Assembly: GCA_038323615.1 (NCBI GenBank)
Contig: JBBQHC010000010.1
Coordinates: 1 to 48,077 of the forward strand
Reading direction: 5' to 3'
Origin: JBBKXP01 sp038323615
GTDB taxonomy: Bacteria; Pseudomonadota; Alphaproteobacteria; Rhodobacterales; Rhodobacteraceae
DNA length: 48,077 nt
Below, piece after piece: positions 35,885 to 42,415 of the stretch. The notes under the pieces are model-generated. The model was not told where the DNA came from and made no database searches. It saw only the letters and a program-made list of their open reading frames with translations. How positions within the stretch are numbered: position 1 is the stretch's first letter; the number at the start of each line of letters is the position of its first letter. The position numbers and the translations under genes are program-made.

Positions 35885-36424
35885 TTAATTGCCCAGCTTT
35901 GACAGCTTGGCCTGCAATTCTTCCAACTGTTTCTTGATGTCGTTCAGACCCTCGTCAGCGGCCTTACCTGCGGCACTCCCAGCCCCTAACGCATTGCCGG
36001 TCATCGCTTTGAAGAACGCCGCCTGCTGGGCCTGCATCGCCTCGAATCCCGGCATCTTGGCCAGCGGGCTGGCCTTGGCCATGTTGTCCATCACTTTGGA
36101 CTGGCCCTCGCGCAGCATCTCGAAACTGGCGGCCAGAAACTGCGGGACGACGGATGTGGCGGTGCTGGTATAACTGCGCACCAGATCGGTCAGCACGTCG
36201 ACGGGCAGCACGCTTTCGCCCTTGCTCTCGTGTTCGGCGATGATCTGCAGCAGGTAGGTCCGGGTCAAGTCGTCGCCTGATTTCAGATCGACGATCTGCA
36301 CTTCGCGGCCCGCCCGGATGAATCCGGCGATATCCTCGAGCGTGACATAGTCGCTGGTTTCGGTGTTATACAGGCGACGGCTGGCGTAACGTTTGATCAG
36401 CAGCGGTTTCGCGGTCTCGGCCAT
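35885..36424 (-). CDS. phaR: PhaR, polyhydroxyalkanoate synthesis repressor
   Basis: 179 residues from the ATG at 36424. The DNA-binding N-terminus LLIKRYASRRLYNTETSDYVTLEDIAGFIR is diagnostic. A PHB-accumulation domain (DLTRTYLLQIIAEHE) and a Gln/Ala-rich C-terminal part ending in a coiled coil (LNDIKKQLEELQAKLSKLGN) follow. PhaR binds TGC-rich operators and is titrated off DNA by nascent PHA granules, derepressing phasin. A TGC-rich site in its own leader suggests autoregulation. Confidence 0.96.
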   Translation of the reverse strand: MAETAKPLLIKRYASRRLYNTETSDYVTLEDIAGFIRAGREVQIVDLKSGDDLTRTYLLQIIAEHESKGESVLPVDVLTDLVRSYTSTATSVVPQFLAASFEMLREGQSKVMDNMAKASPLAKMPGFEAMQAQQAAFFKAMTGNALGAGSAAGKAADEGLNDIKKQLEELQAKLSKLGN

Positions 36425-36443
36425 CACAACGTCCCCGTTCTGT

Positions 36444-36455
36444 TGCATTGCAGCA
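36444..36455. promoter_or_regulatory. Candidate PhaR operator in the phaR leader
   Basis: TGCATTGCAGCA, matching TGCAYYGCAGCA shared with two sites at the phaP promoter. It lies about 20 bp upstream of the phaR start. Confidence 0.6.
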
Positions 36456-36476
36456 AAGCCTATGCCGCATCCGCGC

Positions 36477-36514
36477 AAAAAGAAAGGGCGAGCTGCGCGT
36501 GGCAGCCCGCCCTT
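36477..36514 (-). terminator. Intrinsic terminator between phaP and phaR
   Basis: Read on the minus strand, AAGGGCG-G-GCTGC pairs with GCAGC-T-CGCCCTT around a 5-nt loop and runs into TTTCTTTTT. It separates phaP from phaR, which therefore needs its own promoter or read-through. Confidence 0.88.
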
Positions 36515-36525
36515 GTCACGGCCCG

Positions 36526-36547
36526 GACCCTAAGGGAGGTTAGGGTC
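36526..36547 (-). other. Second hairpin in the phaP 3' region
   Basis: A perfect 8-bp stem GACCCTAA / TTAGGGTC encloses a 6-nt loop, 14 bp after the phaP stop and upstream of the terminator. With no T tract of its own it may protect the phasin mRNA 3' end. Confidence 0.7.
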
Positions 36548-36561
36548 GGGTCGTAAAACGA

Positions 36562-37011
36562 TTACTTCGCGCCGGCAGTCACTTTTTTCGCGGCAGCAGC
36601 CACGTCGTCGCTCGCCTTTTTGGCAGCGGCGGTCATGTCTTCAGTCGCATCCTTGCCAGCAGCCATCATCAGCTCGAGGGTCTGGGTCTGAACTTTTTTG
36701 GCGATCTCGGCGAAGGCAGCCATGTGCTCGGAAGCAGCTTCGGCAGCGGACGAGGCGAAGTCGGTCATCGACTTGGCATAGTCGGCCGGCTCGGCTTTGG
36801 CTTTGGTCATCGCGGTCAGCTTCGACAGCGTGTCCTGCGCCCATTTGGCCGAAATGTCGGTCGATTTGCCGGCAGCGTCCAAGGCAACGGCCGACAGCTT
36901 TTCGGACAGCGCGGTGGTGGTCTTGAACTGGCCTTCAAAGGCTTTGGTATCGACGGGGAAGGAACCCATCATGTCTTTGAACACGGCGGTGAAATCTGTG
37001 GTCTTGGTCAT
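36562..37011 (-). CDS. phaP: Phasin (PHA granule-associated protein)
   Basis: 149 residues, Ala/Lys-rich and almost entirely amphipathic helix. MTKTTDFTAVFKDMMGSFPVD is followed by a phasin_2 core (ASEHMAAFAEIAKKVQTQTLELMMAAGKDA) and an alanine/lysine tail (DDVAAAAKKVTAGAK). It coats PHB granules and controls their size. It has its own promoter and terminator, consistent with high expression. A GAAAGG ribosome-binding site precedes the ATG. Confidence 0.95.
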   Translation of the reverse strand: MTKTTDFTAVFKDMMGSFPVDTKAFEGQFKTTTALSEKLSAVALDAAGKSTDISAKWAQDTLSKLTAMTKAKAEPADYAKSMTDFASSAAEAASEHMAAFAEIAKKVQTQTLELMMAAGKDATEDMTAAAKKASDDVAAAAKKVTAGAK

Positions 37012-37037
37012 TTTGGTAACCTTTCAGGTTTATCAGT

Positions 37038-37055
37038 GCAGGCGGTACTGCCTGC
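37038..37055 (-). repeat. Inverted repeat in the phaP 5' leader
   Basis: GCAGGC (37038-37043) and GCCTGC (37050-37055) flank a 6-nt loop in the predicted untranslated leader of phaP. It could fold in the mRNA or contribute another TGC-rich contact. Confidence 0.5.
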
Positions 37056-37072
37056 GGTCAATCTCTGACACC

Positions 37073-37101
37073 AATATGCATGCTGCACCGCAGCATTTCA
37101 A
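37073..37101 (-). promoter_or_regulatory. Predicted sigma-70-type promoter of phaP
   Basis: On the minus strand the -35 box is TTGAAA (37101-37096) and the -10 box is CATATT (37078-37073), with a 17-bp spacer. The predicted start is near 37066, giving a ~55-nt leader. A TGC-rich inverted repeat fills the spacer. Confidence 0.65.
37081..37095. promoter_or_regulatory. Candidate PhaR operator inside the phaP promoter spacer
   Basis: TGCTGCACCGCAGCA is an inverted repeat (TGCTGC-ACC-GCAGCA). It contains TGCACCGCAGCA and sits exactly between the predicted -35 and -10 boxes, a classic repressor position. Confidence 0.72.
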
Positions 37102-37108
37102 GTTTTTT

Positions 37109-37121
37109 CTGCACTGCAGCA
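37109..37121. promoter_or_regulatory. Candidate second PhaR operator upstream of phaP
   Basis: CTGCACTGCAGCA contains the same 12-mer pattern as the spacer site and lies 8 bp upstream of the -35 box. A pair of sites suggests cooperative PhaR binding. Confidence 0.68.
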
Positions 37122-37165
37122 TAGATTTTTTCCGCGCTCGCGAAATGCCTAAAGTTTACGCGGGG

Positions 37166-38971
37166 TTAGGCATCGGGCTTGGCCGTGACATAGGTGCCGG
37201 GCGCCGCGCCAAGGCTGGGATGATCGGCGTCTCCGGGCTGGCGGGCGGGAATCATCTTGCCCGATTTGCCATGCAGCCAGCGTTCCCAAGTCGGCCACCA
37301 CGATCCATCGTGCCGATCCGCGGTGGACAGCCAGTCGGTATTGGTCAGCCCCATGTCGGGGTTCGTCCAGTGCCCGTATTTCTTTTTCGCAGGCGGATTG
37401 ACGATGCCCGCGATATGCCCGGATCCGGACAGAAGGAACGTCTTTTCCGCCGATCCCATCTGCTGCACGCCCACGTAGCAGGCCGGCCAGTTGGCAATAT
37501 GGTCGGTTTCGCAAGCCACCGCAAAGATCGGTACATCGACATCGCCGATCTGCACCTTTTCGCCTGCCACGGTGAACCCCTGCCCGGCGAATTCGTTGTT
37601 CTGGCACAGACCGCGCAGGTATTCGACGACCATCTTGCCTGGCAGGTTGGCGCCGTCGCCATTCCAGTACAACAGATCGAACGCCGGCGGCGTCTGCCCC
37701 ATCATGTAACTTTTGATTGCCGGCCCATAGACCAGATCGTTGGAGCGCAGAAACGAGAACGTGCGCGACATGAAATAGGACCGCATGACCCCGGTTTCGG
37801 CCACCTCTGCTGCGATCCCGTCCAGGAAATCGTCGTTCAGGAACACGCCGACCTCGCCCGGATCGGCGAAATCGGTCAGAGCGGTGAACAACGTGGCCGC
37901 ATTGACCGACTTATCGCCCCGCTTGGCCATCAGCGCCAACGTCAGCGACAGCGTGGTCCCCGCGATGCAATAACCCACGACGTTGATCTTTTTGACGTCG
38001 CAGATTGCCTTGACCTCGGTCATCGCGCGCAGGAAGCCGTCCTCGATATAGTCGGCGATCCCGATGTCGCGGTAGGCGCTGCCGGGGTTGACCCAAGAGA
38101 CAACGAACAGCGTGTAACCCTGATCGACAATCCATTTAATCAGGCTGTTCTGTTCCTTGAGGTCCAGAATGTAGTATTTGTTGATCCACGGCGGAAAGAT
38201 CAGCAGCGGCGTGGTATGCACCGTTTCGGTGGTCGGCGCATACTGGATCAACTCAAACATGTGGTTGCGAAACACGACCTCGCCGGGCGTCGTGGCAAGG
38301 TTTTTGCCAATCTCGAACGCCTTGCGGTCGGCCAGCGTGACCACCAGATCGCCATTGTTCGCCTCAAGATCGGCCACAAGGTTCTCTAATCCGTCGATCA
38401 GGCTTTGGCCGTCGGTTTCCACCGCACGGGTCAGCGCATCGGGGTTGGTGCCAAGGAAATTGGTGGGGCTGAGCATATCGACGATCTGGCTGGAAAAGAA
38501 TTCAAGGCGTTGGCGCTCTTTCTCGTCCAGCCCTTGAACCGCCGCCGTCGCCTCGTGGATGGCCGCGGCGTTCCGCAGGTATTGCTGTTTAGCAAAGTTG
38601 AAATAGGGGTGGGTATCCCACAGCGGATTGGCGAAACGGCGATCGGACGGCGTCGAGTCGGCGGGTGCCTCGATCTTGCCTTGGGCAAGCAAATGCTGTG
38701 CCTCGACGTAATGTTTGACCGATTTTCCCCAAAACGCGATTTGTTGCTCAAATATTTTGCCGGGATTGTTGATCGCCTCGGTCCAATAGGCCCCGGCGGC
38801 CTTGGCATAAAGCTCTGGCGCCGGGCCCTGCAGGCTTTGACGGGCCTCGCGCTTATGCGTCATGGTGGCCAACAAACGCTGCGTCAGGTCTTCGACACGT
38901 GACAAATTCGCCTCAAGTTTTTCAATGTTCTGAGTGTCTGTCGGATCGTTTCCATTTTCATCGGTTGTCAT
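37166..38971 (-). CDS. phaC: Class I poly(3-hydroxyalkanoate) synthase
   Basis: 601 residues from the ATG at 38971 behind GGCGGAG; a GTG at 38980 is also in frame. It polymerises 3-hydroxyacyl-CoA. After an N-terminal domain (~200 residues), an alpha/beta-hydrolase catalytic domain follows. Its lipase-like box is GYCIAG with the nucleophile C335; D490 (CETDHIANW) and H519 (GSGHIAGIVN) complete the triad. FPPWINKYYILDL and GYTLFVVSWVNP are PhaC-typical. The length and single gene (no phaE) indicate class I. The 3' end is 154 bp upstream of phaP. Confidence 0.97.
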   Translation of the reverse strand: MTTDENGNDPTDTQNIEKLEANLSRVEDLTQRLLATMTHKREARQSLQGPAPELYAKAAGAYWTEAINNPGKIFEQQIAFWGKSVKHYVEAQHLLAQGKIEAPADSTPSDRRFANPLWDTHPYFNFAKQQYLRNAAAIHEATAAVQGLDEKERQRLEFFSSQIVDMLSPTNFLGTNPDALTRAVETDGQSLIDGLENLVADLEANNGDLVVTLADRKAFEIGKNLATTPGEVVFRNHMFELIQYAPTTETVHTTPLLIFPPWINKYYILDLKEQNSLIKWIVDQGYTLFVVSWVNPGSAYRDIGIADYIEDGFLRAMTEVKAICDVKKINVVGYCIAGTTLSLTLALMAKRGDKSVNAATLFTALTDFADPGEVGVFLNDDFLDGIAAEVAETGVMRSYFMSRTFSFLRSNDLVYGPAIKSYMMGQTPPAFDLLYWNGDGANLPGKMVVEYLRGLCQNNEFAGQGFTVAGEKVQIGDVDVPIFAVACETDHIANWPACYVGVQQMGSAEKTFLLSGSGHIAGIVNPPAKKKYGHWTNPDMGLTNTDWLSTADRHDGSWWPTWERWLHGKSGKMIPARQPGDADHPSLGAAPGTYVTAKPDA

Positions 38972-38992
38972 ATTAACCACTCCGCCCTAGTT

Positions 38993-39005
38993 TGCATCTG
39001 CAGCA
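38993..39005. promoter_or_regulatory. Candidate PhaR site between phaC and phaZ
   Basis: TGCATCTGCAGCA, one base longer than the phaP/phaR sites. It lies in the 103-bp divergent gap. A weaker TGC/GCA-rich segment follows at 39016-39028. Confidence 0.45.
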
Positions 39006-39074
39006 TCCGCGATCTTGCAGGTGCCGCATTCCCCGCGCTCCGCGATATGGGGCGACTTACCAAGGATCGACACC

Positions 39075-40340
39075 TTGAAGTATATGATGACCTACGACCT
39101 GATGGAAAGCATGCGTAACACCAACCAATGGTTGGGGGCTACCGCGCGCGCCTTCGGGTCTTATCCGATGATGGCGATGACGGCCAATCCGATGGTGGAA
39201 TGGCTACAGGCCTGGGGTGAGGTGACCGAACGGGCGTTCGCCCGAATGGTGACAAAGCCCGACTGGGGCATTCCCAACGTCACCGTCGAGGATGGCAAGG
39301 ACCACAGCGTGCGGGTGATGACCGTGGTCGAAAAGCCGTTTGGCAACCTGATCCATTTCAAGGTGCCGGGGCGCACCCCGCGCAAACGCCGGGTGCTGCT
39401 GGTCGCACCGATGTCGGGCCATTATGCGACCCTGCTGCGTAAGACGGTGATCAGCCTGCTGCCCGATTGCGAGGTGTTTGTCACCGACTGGCACAATGCC
39501 CGCGACATTCCGGTCAGCGAGGGCAAGTTCGATGTCGAGGATTACACGCTGTATCTGGTCGAATTCATGAGGGCGCTGGGATCTGACCTGCACGTCATCG
39601 CGGTCTGCCAGCCAGCCCCGCTGACGCTGGCCGCCACGGCCTATCTGGCCGAAGAAGATCCAAAGGCACAGCCGAAAACCCTGACCCTGATTGGCGGCCC
39701 CATCGACCCAGAGGCGAACCACACCGAAGTCACCGACTTTGGCCGCTCGGTCACCATGGGCCAGTTGGAACAGACGATGATTCAGCGGGTCGGGTTCAAG
39801 CACAAGGGTGTCGGGCGGCAAGTCTATCCGGGACTGCTCCAGCTTGCATCCTTCATCTCGATGAATTCGGAAACCCATGCACAGGCGTTTCAGGATCAGA
39901 TTTTTCGGGTCGCCAAGGGCGAAGCATCGGAAAGCGACAAGCACAATCAATTTTATGACGAATATCTCGCGGTCATGGACATGGCGGCAGAATTCTACCT
40001 GTCCACGGTCGAACGGATTTTCAAAGGCCGCGACATCGCCCGCAACGATTTCACGGTCGCGGGGCGGCGCGTGGACATCGGAAAAATTACGTCTGTCGCA
40101 GTTATGGTTGTCGAGGGTGAAAACGACGACATTTCGGCCCCCGGTCAGTGTTATGCAGCGATCGACCTGCTGACCGGACTGCCAGCCTCAAAGAAGAAAT
40201 CGCATCTTGAGCCGGGCGCCGGTCACTTTGGCATTTTTGCCGGACGCAGCTGGCGCAACAACATCCGCCCGCTTGTGTTGAAATTCATCGACAGCCATGG
40301 TGGCGCGACAATCAAGGCAGCCAACAAGAACGCGGCCTGA
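39075..40340 (+). CDS. phaZ: Intracellular PHA depolymerase (TTG start)
   Basis: 421 residues. The TTG at 39075 is preceded by AAGGA at 8-nt spacing and gives the family N-terminus (L/M)KYMMTYDLMESMRNTNQWLG; ATGs at 39084/39087 are alternatives. It mobilises native PHB granules. The nucleophile is C178 in VIAVCQPAPLTL, and the catalytic His is likely in EPGAGHFGIFAGRSWR. It is divergent from phaC, so a shared regulatory region controls storage and breakdown. Confidence 0.94.
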   Translation: MKYMMTYDLMESMRNTNQWLGATARAFGSYPMMAMTANPMVEWLQAWGEVTERAFARMVTKPDWGIPNVTVEDGKDHSVRVMTVVEKPFGNLIHFKVPGRTPRKRRVLLVAPMSGHYATLLRKTVISLLPDCEVFVTDWHNARDIPVSEGKFDVEDYTLYLVEFMRALGSDLHVIAVCQPAPLTLAATAYLAEEDPKAQPKTLTLIGGPIDPEANHTEVTDFGRSVTMGQLEQTMIQRVGFKHKGVGRQVYPGLLQLASFISMNSETHAQAFQDQIFRVAKGEASESDKHNQFYDEYLAVMDMAAEFYLSTVERIFKGRDIARNDFTVAGRRVDIGKITSVAVMVVEGENDDISAPGQCYAAIDLLTGLPASKKKSHLEPGAGHFGIFAGRSWRNNIRPLVLKFIDSHGGATIKAANKNAA

Positions 40341-40381
40341 GACGGCCGACGCGTCGCGACTTTGATCTGACCTAAAGCGCC

Positions 40382-41092
40382 TCAGCGCAAAACCAGCGGC
40401 TGTTTCATCCAGACGCGCAGCGCCTCGGTCGTCGCGGTGGGCTGTTCCAGCGTCGGCAGGTGGCCCGCTTCGGGAATCACTCGCAGTTGCGCATAGGGGA
40501 TCAGTTCGGCCATGAATTCGTGCCGTTTCAGGGGCAGCAGGGTGTCGGCCTCACCACACAACACCAGCGCCGGCTGTTTGATCTTCCGCAGGGTCGCCTG
40601 CTGGTCCTTGCGCCGTTGCAGGGCGCGGGACTGACGCACATAGATTTCAGGCCCCATCGTGCGCCACATGGTCGCGACCTTGGCCAAAACATCGGCCCGT
40701 CCCGGCGTATTGGCCAGATAAGAGGGGCGCAATTCGGCGGCCATCACATCGTCCAGACGGCGGGACTTGGCGGCAACGATCCAGGCCTCGCGCTCGGACG
40801 CTTCTTGCGGGGTGCCGGCCAGCGGTGTGGTGGAAATCAGGGCGATCCGGGTCACCCGTTCGGGGGCGCGGCGCAGAACTTCCAGCGCGACGATGCCGCC
40901 CATCGACAATCCGGCTAAAGCGAATTTGGCGGGCGCCACACTCAGGATTTCCGACGCGATTTCCTCGATCCGGTCGCCCCGGGAAATCGGCGCGATCATC
41001 ACCGGCATTTCCCGTCCCAGACTGACGATCTGAGGCAAAAACGCGCGGGCATCACACATCAGACCGGGCAAAAGCAGCAGTGTTTCAGCCAT
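40382..41092 (-). CDS. Alpha/beta hydrolase
   Basis: 236 residues. The oxyanion region is LLLPGLMCDARAF, the nucleophile elbow ALAGLSMGGIVALEVL and the catalytic His in PEAGHLPTLEQP. It resembles small esterase- or lactonase-like hydrolases. Substrate unknown. It is convergent with phaZ and 104 bp downstream of the next hydrolase. Confidence 0.88.
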   Translation of the reverse strand: MAETLLLLPGLMCDARAFLPQIVSLGREMPVMIAPISRGDRIEEIASEILSVAPAKFALAGLSMGGIVALEVLRRAPERVTRIALISTTPLAGTPQEASEREAWIVAAKSRRLDDVMAAELRPSYLANTPGRADVLAKVATMWRTMGPEIYVRQSRALQRRKDQQATLRKIKQPALVLCGEADTLLPLKRHEFMAELIPYAQLRVIPEAGHLPTLEQPTATTEALRVWMKQPLVLR

Positions 41093-41163
41093 TCGCCTGC
41101 GTTCCGGCCCGTCGTCGCATCGCTGGCCCCCTGCCTGCCCCGGCCCATCATGACGCAGGGCGG

Positions 41164-41197
41164 ACCCAAGCGAAAGGGCTATTGCGGCAGCTTGGGT
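41164..41197 (-). other. Inverted repeat at the end of the second hydrolase gene
   Basis: ACCCAAGC (41164-41171) and GCTTGGGT (41190-41197) are perfect 8-bp arms around an 18-nt loop directly after the stop of the hydrolase at 41197-41943. There is no T tract, so a role in termination is uncertain. Confidence 0.5.
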
Positions 41198-41943
41198 CAG
41201 GCGATCCGGGCCAAAACCTCGGTCAGGCTAGCTGCGATCAGGGTCAGGCAAGCCGGATCGGAAAATCGGTGGTCGGCGCCTTTGACCAGCGTCAGCCGGA
41301 TGTCGGGGCCGCTCGCATGATCAAACAACCGCAGCGCCGTGGCCTGCGATACGTCGGCGTCTGCCGTGCCTTGCAGAAACCGGGTCGGAAACGGCAAGGC
41401 CAAGGGCGCGCGCAATACCAGATGGTCGCGCCCGTCCGCGATCAGCTTTGCGGTGATGATATAGGGGTCGCCGTAATCCGAGGGCAGCGCGACCTGCCCG
41501 TCGCGGTCCAGTGCCGCCCTTTGCGCCTCGTCGAACCCCGCCCACATGCTGTCTTGGGTGAAATCCGGCGCGGCGGCGATGGTGACGAGGGCGGCAATCC
41601 TGTCAGGCACAGCCCGCGCCAAAAGCAGGCTGATCCAGCCGCCCATGCTGGACCCGACCAGCACCACCTGCCCATCGATCAGACCCAGTGCCGCGCGCGC
41701 GTCTGCCGCCCAATTCCCGATACAGCCATCCGTGAACAATCCGTCGCTGGACCCGTGGCCGCTGTAGTCAAAGCGCAGGAACGAACGGCCCTGGGCGATT
41801 GCCCAGTTTTCCAGAAAGACCGCCTTGGTTCCCTCCATGTCGGATTTGAAACCACCCAGAAACACCACTGCTGGCCCGGCACCCGGCGTCAGGTGATAGG
41901 CGATGCGTCCGTTGCCGGTTTGCAGATATCGCACTGATGTCAA
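41197..41943 (-). CDS. Alpha/beta hydrolase, ABHD10-like thioesterase family
   Basis: 248 residues. VVFLGGFKSDMEGTKAVFLENWAIAQGRSFLRFDYSGHGSS near the N-terminus and VVLVGSSMGGWISLLLARAVPDR (Ser nucleophile) match ABHD10/palmitoyl-thioesterase-like hydrolases. The C-terminal His is in VKGADHRFSDP. Family members cleave acyl thioesters or acyl glucuronides; the bacterial substrate is unknown. It follows the 78-residue ORF by 21 bp and is probably co-transcribed with it. Confidence 0.88.
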   Translation of the reverse strand: MTSVRYLQTGNGRIAYHLTPGAGPAVVFLGGFKSDMEGTKAVFLENWAIAQGRSFLRFDYSGHGSSDGLFTDGCIGNWAADARAALGLIDGQVVLVGSSMGGWISLLLARAVPDRIAALVTIAAAPDFTQDSMWAGFDEAQRAALDRDGQVALPSDYGDPYIITAKLIADGRDHLVLRAPLALPFPTRFLQGTADADVSQATALRLFDHASGPDIRLTLVKGADHRFSDPACLTLIAASLTEVLARIA

Positions 41944-41964
41944 TGCGCCCTCCTGCCAGCCGCC

Positions 41965-42201
41965 TTATCCGCCGACATAGACGGTATCCTTGGGACGGTA
42001 GAATATCTTTTGATTGTGCAGCCGCCCCAACAAATCCTCGCCCGCTTTCAGATCGGCGTCGATCGCTTGCAAGGCTTGCTGATCTGTCGGATCCTGCGCC
42101 GCACGGGTCCGGCCAAGCTCGCGGCCTCGCGCCCGCAGCGCCTCTTCGATCATGTCCACATCGTTGATTGTCAGCAGAAAGTTCCGGTTGTAGGTCGGCA
42201 T
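41965..42201 (-). CDS. Small hypothetical protein (78 aa)
   Basis: Starts at the ATG at 42201 behind AAAGGGGA. MPTYNRNFLLTINDVDMIEEALRARGRELG is followed by helical charged sequence and ends YRPKDTVYVGG. No known domain is recognised; a small soluble helical protein is suggested. The hydrolase gene is 21 bp downstream. Confidence 0.75.
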   Translation of the reverse strand: MPTYNRNFLLTINDVDMIEEALRARGRELGRTRAAQDPTDQQALQAIDADLKAGEDLLGRLHNQKIFYRPKDTVYVGG

Positions 42202-42415
42202 GGCTGTCCCCTTTCGCTGGGCGGATGTCCAATGGGAAAATACGACAGCTAACGACATAGACGTCGCAGTCAAGCAATGAAATGTCGTTTTCGCAGTATT
42301 CATTGGCATACCGCGCAAGGCTGGTCTTGACGTCCCCCAAACGCACAGCCAAACAGCAGCAGACAAACCCGCAACCGGGCGTTTCGTAGGCGCCAAACGA
42401 CGAGGAGGCCCCAAG

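Noticed and set aside
36797..38389. 530-residue plus-strand open frame opposite phaC and phaP
   Set aside because: Antisense to two clearly assigned genes on the minus strand, with a His/Arg/Gly-rich composition typical of shadows.
42275..42305. CAATGAA/TTCATTG inverted repeat upstream of thrS as a regulatory leader
   Set aside because: Only 7 bp arms with a 17-nt loop in AT-richer DNA. No tRNA-like or T-box features, and such elements are not expected in alphaproteobacteria.
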